DNA of 5,928 nucleotides. Source: Bacteroidota bacterium. Its GTDB lineage: Bacteria > Bacteroidota > Bacteroidia > SpSt-205 > S141-50. Shown one piece after another: positions 5,683-5,928 of this stretch; the first letter of the stretch is position 1, and the number at the start of each line of letters is the position of its first letter. The translations under genes and the position numbers were made by a program. The stretch spans positions 1-5,928 of the forward strand of contig WFXK01000347.1 in NCBI GenBank assembly GCA_015490695.1. Reading direction: 5' to 3'. The notes below the pieces were generated by a model, which saw only the letters and a program-made list of their open reading frames with translations, made no database searches and was not told the DNA's origin.

Positions 5683-5928
5683 ACAGGCTTTGCGTGTTCA
5701 ACCGCAATCACAACACGGTTATTAGAAACCTCTAAAATCCCTTCTGAAGTTTCAAAAAGAAGTTTCTCCTCTTTTTGCTCCATAGTAGAAGTCCCATCTT
5801 CTTGGATTTTCTTTCGTTCAAGAGAATGGATTTTAATTTTCCCTTTCTGTAAAGTAGAAATAAAGGGGGCATGATTATAAAGAATCTCAAATTTTCCTAA
5901 GAAACCAGGGGCTTGGACACTTCTTGCA
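5679..5928 (-). CDS. atpC: ATP synthase F1 epsilon subunit, short form (C-terminal part)
   Basis: The minus strand is open from the window edge to a TAA at 5681-5679, showing the last 82 residues; the N-terminus lies beyond 5928. The visible part reads VQAPGFLGKFEILYNHAPFISTLQKGKIKI, then FETSEGILEVSNNRVVIAVEHAKPV, the beta-sandwich signature of epsilon (compare V-APG-G-F-IL-NHAP--S-L--G and GG-EV--N-V-V). Epsilon is part of the rotor stalk of F1Fo ATP synthase and couples proton flow to catalysis. The protein stops straight after the sandwich, so the C-terminal two-helix domain that restrains hydrolysis in E. coli and Bacillus is absent, as is common in Bacteroidota. A charged loop of about 22 residues (HSLERKKIQEDG ... 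EQKEEK) between two strands is longer than usual. Upstream genes, probably atpD, are outside the window. Confidence 0.92.
   Translation of the reverse strand, partial: ARSVQAPGFLGKFEILYNHAPFISTLQKGKIKIHSLERKKIQEDGTSTMEQKEEKLLFETSEGILEVSNNRVVIAVEHAKPV

Noticed and set aside
5693..5717. Six-bp inverted repeat (CGTGTT/AACACG, 13-nt loop) near the bacilliredoxin/atpC junction
   Set aside because: The stem is short, the loop long, no T-tract follows on either strand, and it lies within atpC coding sequence, so it is not a credible terminator.

Overview
The window comes from a Bacteroidota (Bacteroidetes-group) bacterium. Four things point that way: two secreted proteins end in type IX secretion (T9SS) type A sorting domains, both strands of the one divergent intergenic region carry TAnnTTTG promoter boxes, most genes lack a Shine-Dalgarno sequence, and the ATP synthase epsilon subunit is the short form. 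DNA is moderately AT-rich and densely packed with genes. I could not assign a genus. There are no rRNA or tRNA genes, mobile elements, CRISPR arrays or phage genes.

Layout. (1) 1-922, plus strand: the C-terminal 306 residues of a large secreted protein with an SBBP-type beta-propeller repeat, a fibronectin-like domain and a T9SS sorting domain. It is followed by a strong rho-independent terminator (954-990). (2) 923-1150: an intergenic stretch of 228 bp that holds this terminator and otherwise nothing I can name; no clear terminator was seen for the minus-strand genes that converge on it. (3) 5187 down to 1151, minus strand: a tight five-gene set that looks like one operon. In transcription order it encodes a secreted M1 metallopeptidase with a T9SS tail, a DUF2520/Rossmann protein, an ECF sigma factor, a small single-pass membrane protein (candidate anti-sigma factor) and a Spy/CpxP-like periplasmic protein. 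Junctions are a 37-bp overlap, a 15-bp gap, a 20-bp overlap and a 29-bp gap. (4) 5188-5259: a 72-bp divergent region with two interleaved promoters. (5) 5260-5682, plus strand: a BrxA/BrxB-family bacilliredoxin. (6) 5679-5928, minus strand: the C-terminal 82 residues of the ATP synthase epsilon subunit (atpC), convergent with the bacilliredoxin and sharing a TTAA stop with it.

How the genes may work together. The last three genes of the operon have the parts list of a CnrYXH-type envelope-sensing circuit: a cytoplasmic ECF sigma factor, a one-helix membrane protein as candidate anti-sigma factor, and a Spy/CnrX-like periplasmic sensor or chaperone. The membrane protein has a CxHx4HC cluster in its predicted periplasmic part, which could bind metal or form a disulfide. 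The sigma, membrane-protein and sensor roles are increasingly inferential in that order. The link to the upstream peptidase and DUF2520 genes rests only on gene packing. The most interesting point is this possible metal- or redox-sensing sigma module; the rest is ordinary Bacteroidota housekeeping and secretion content.
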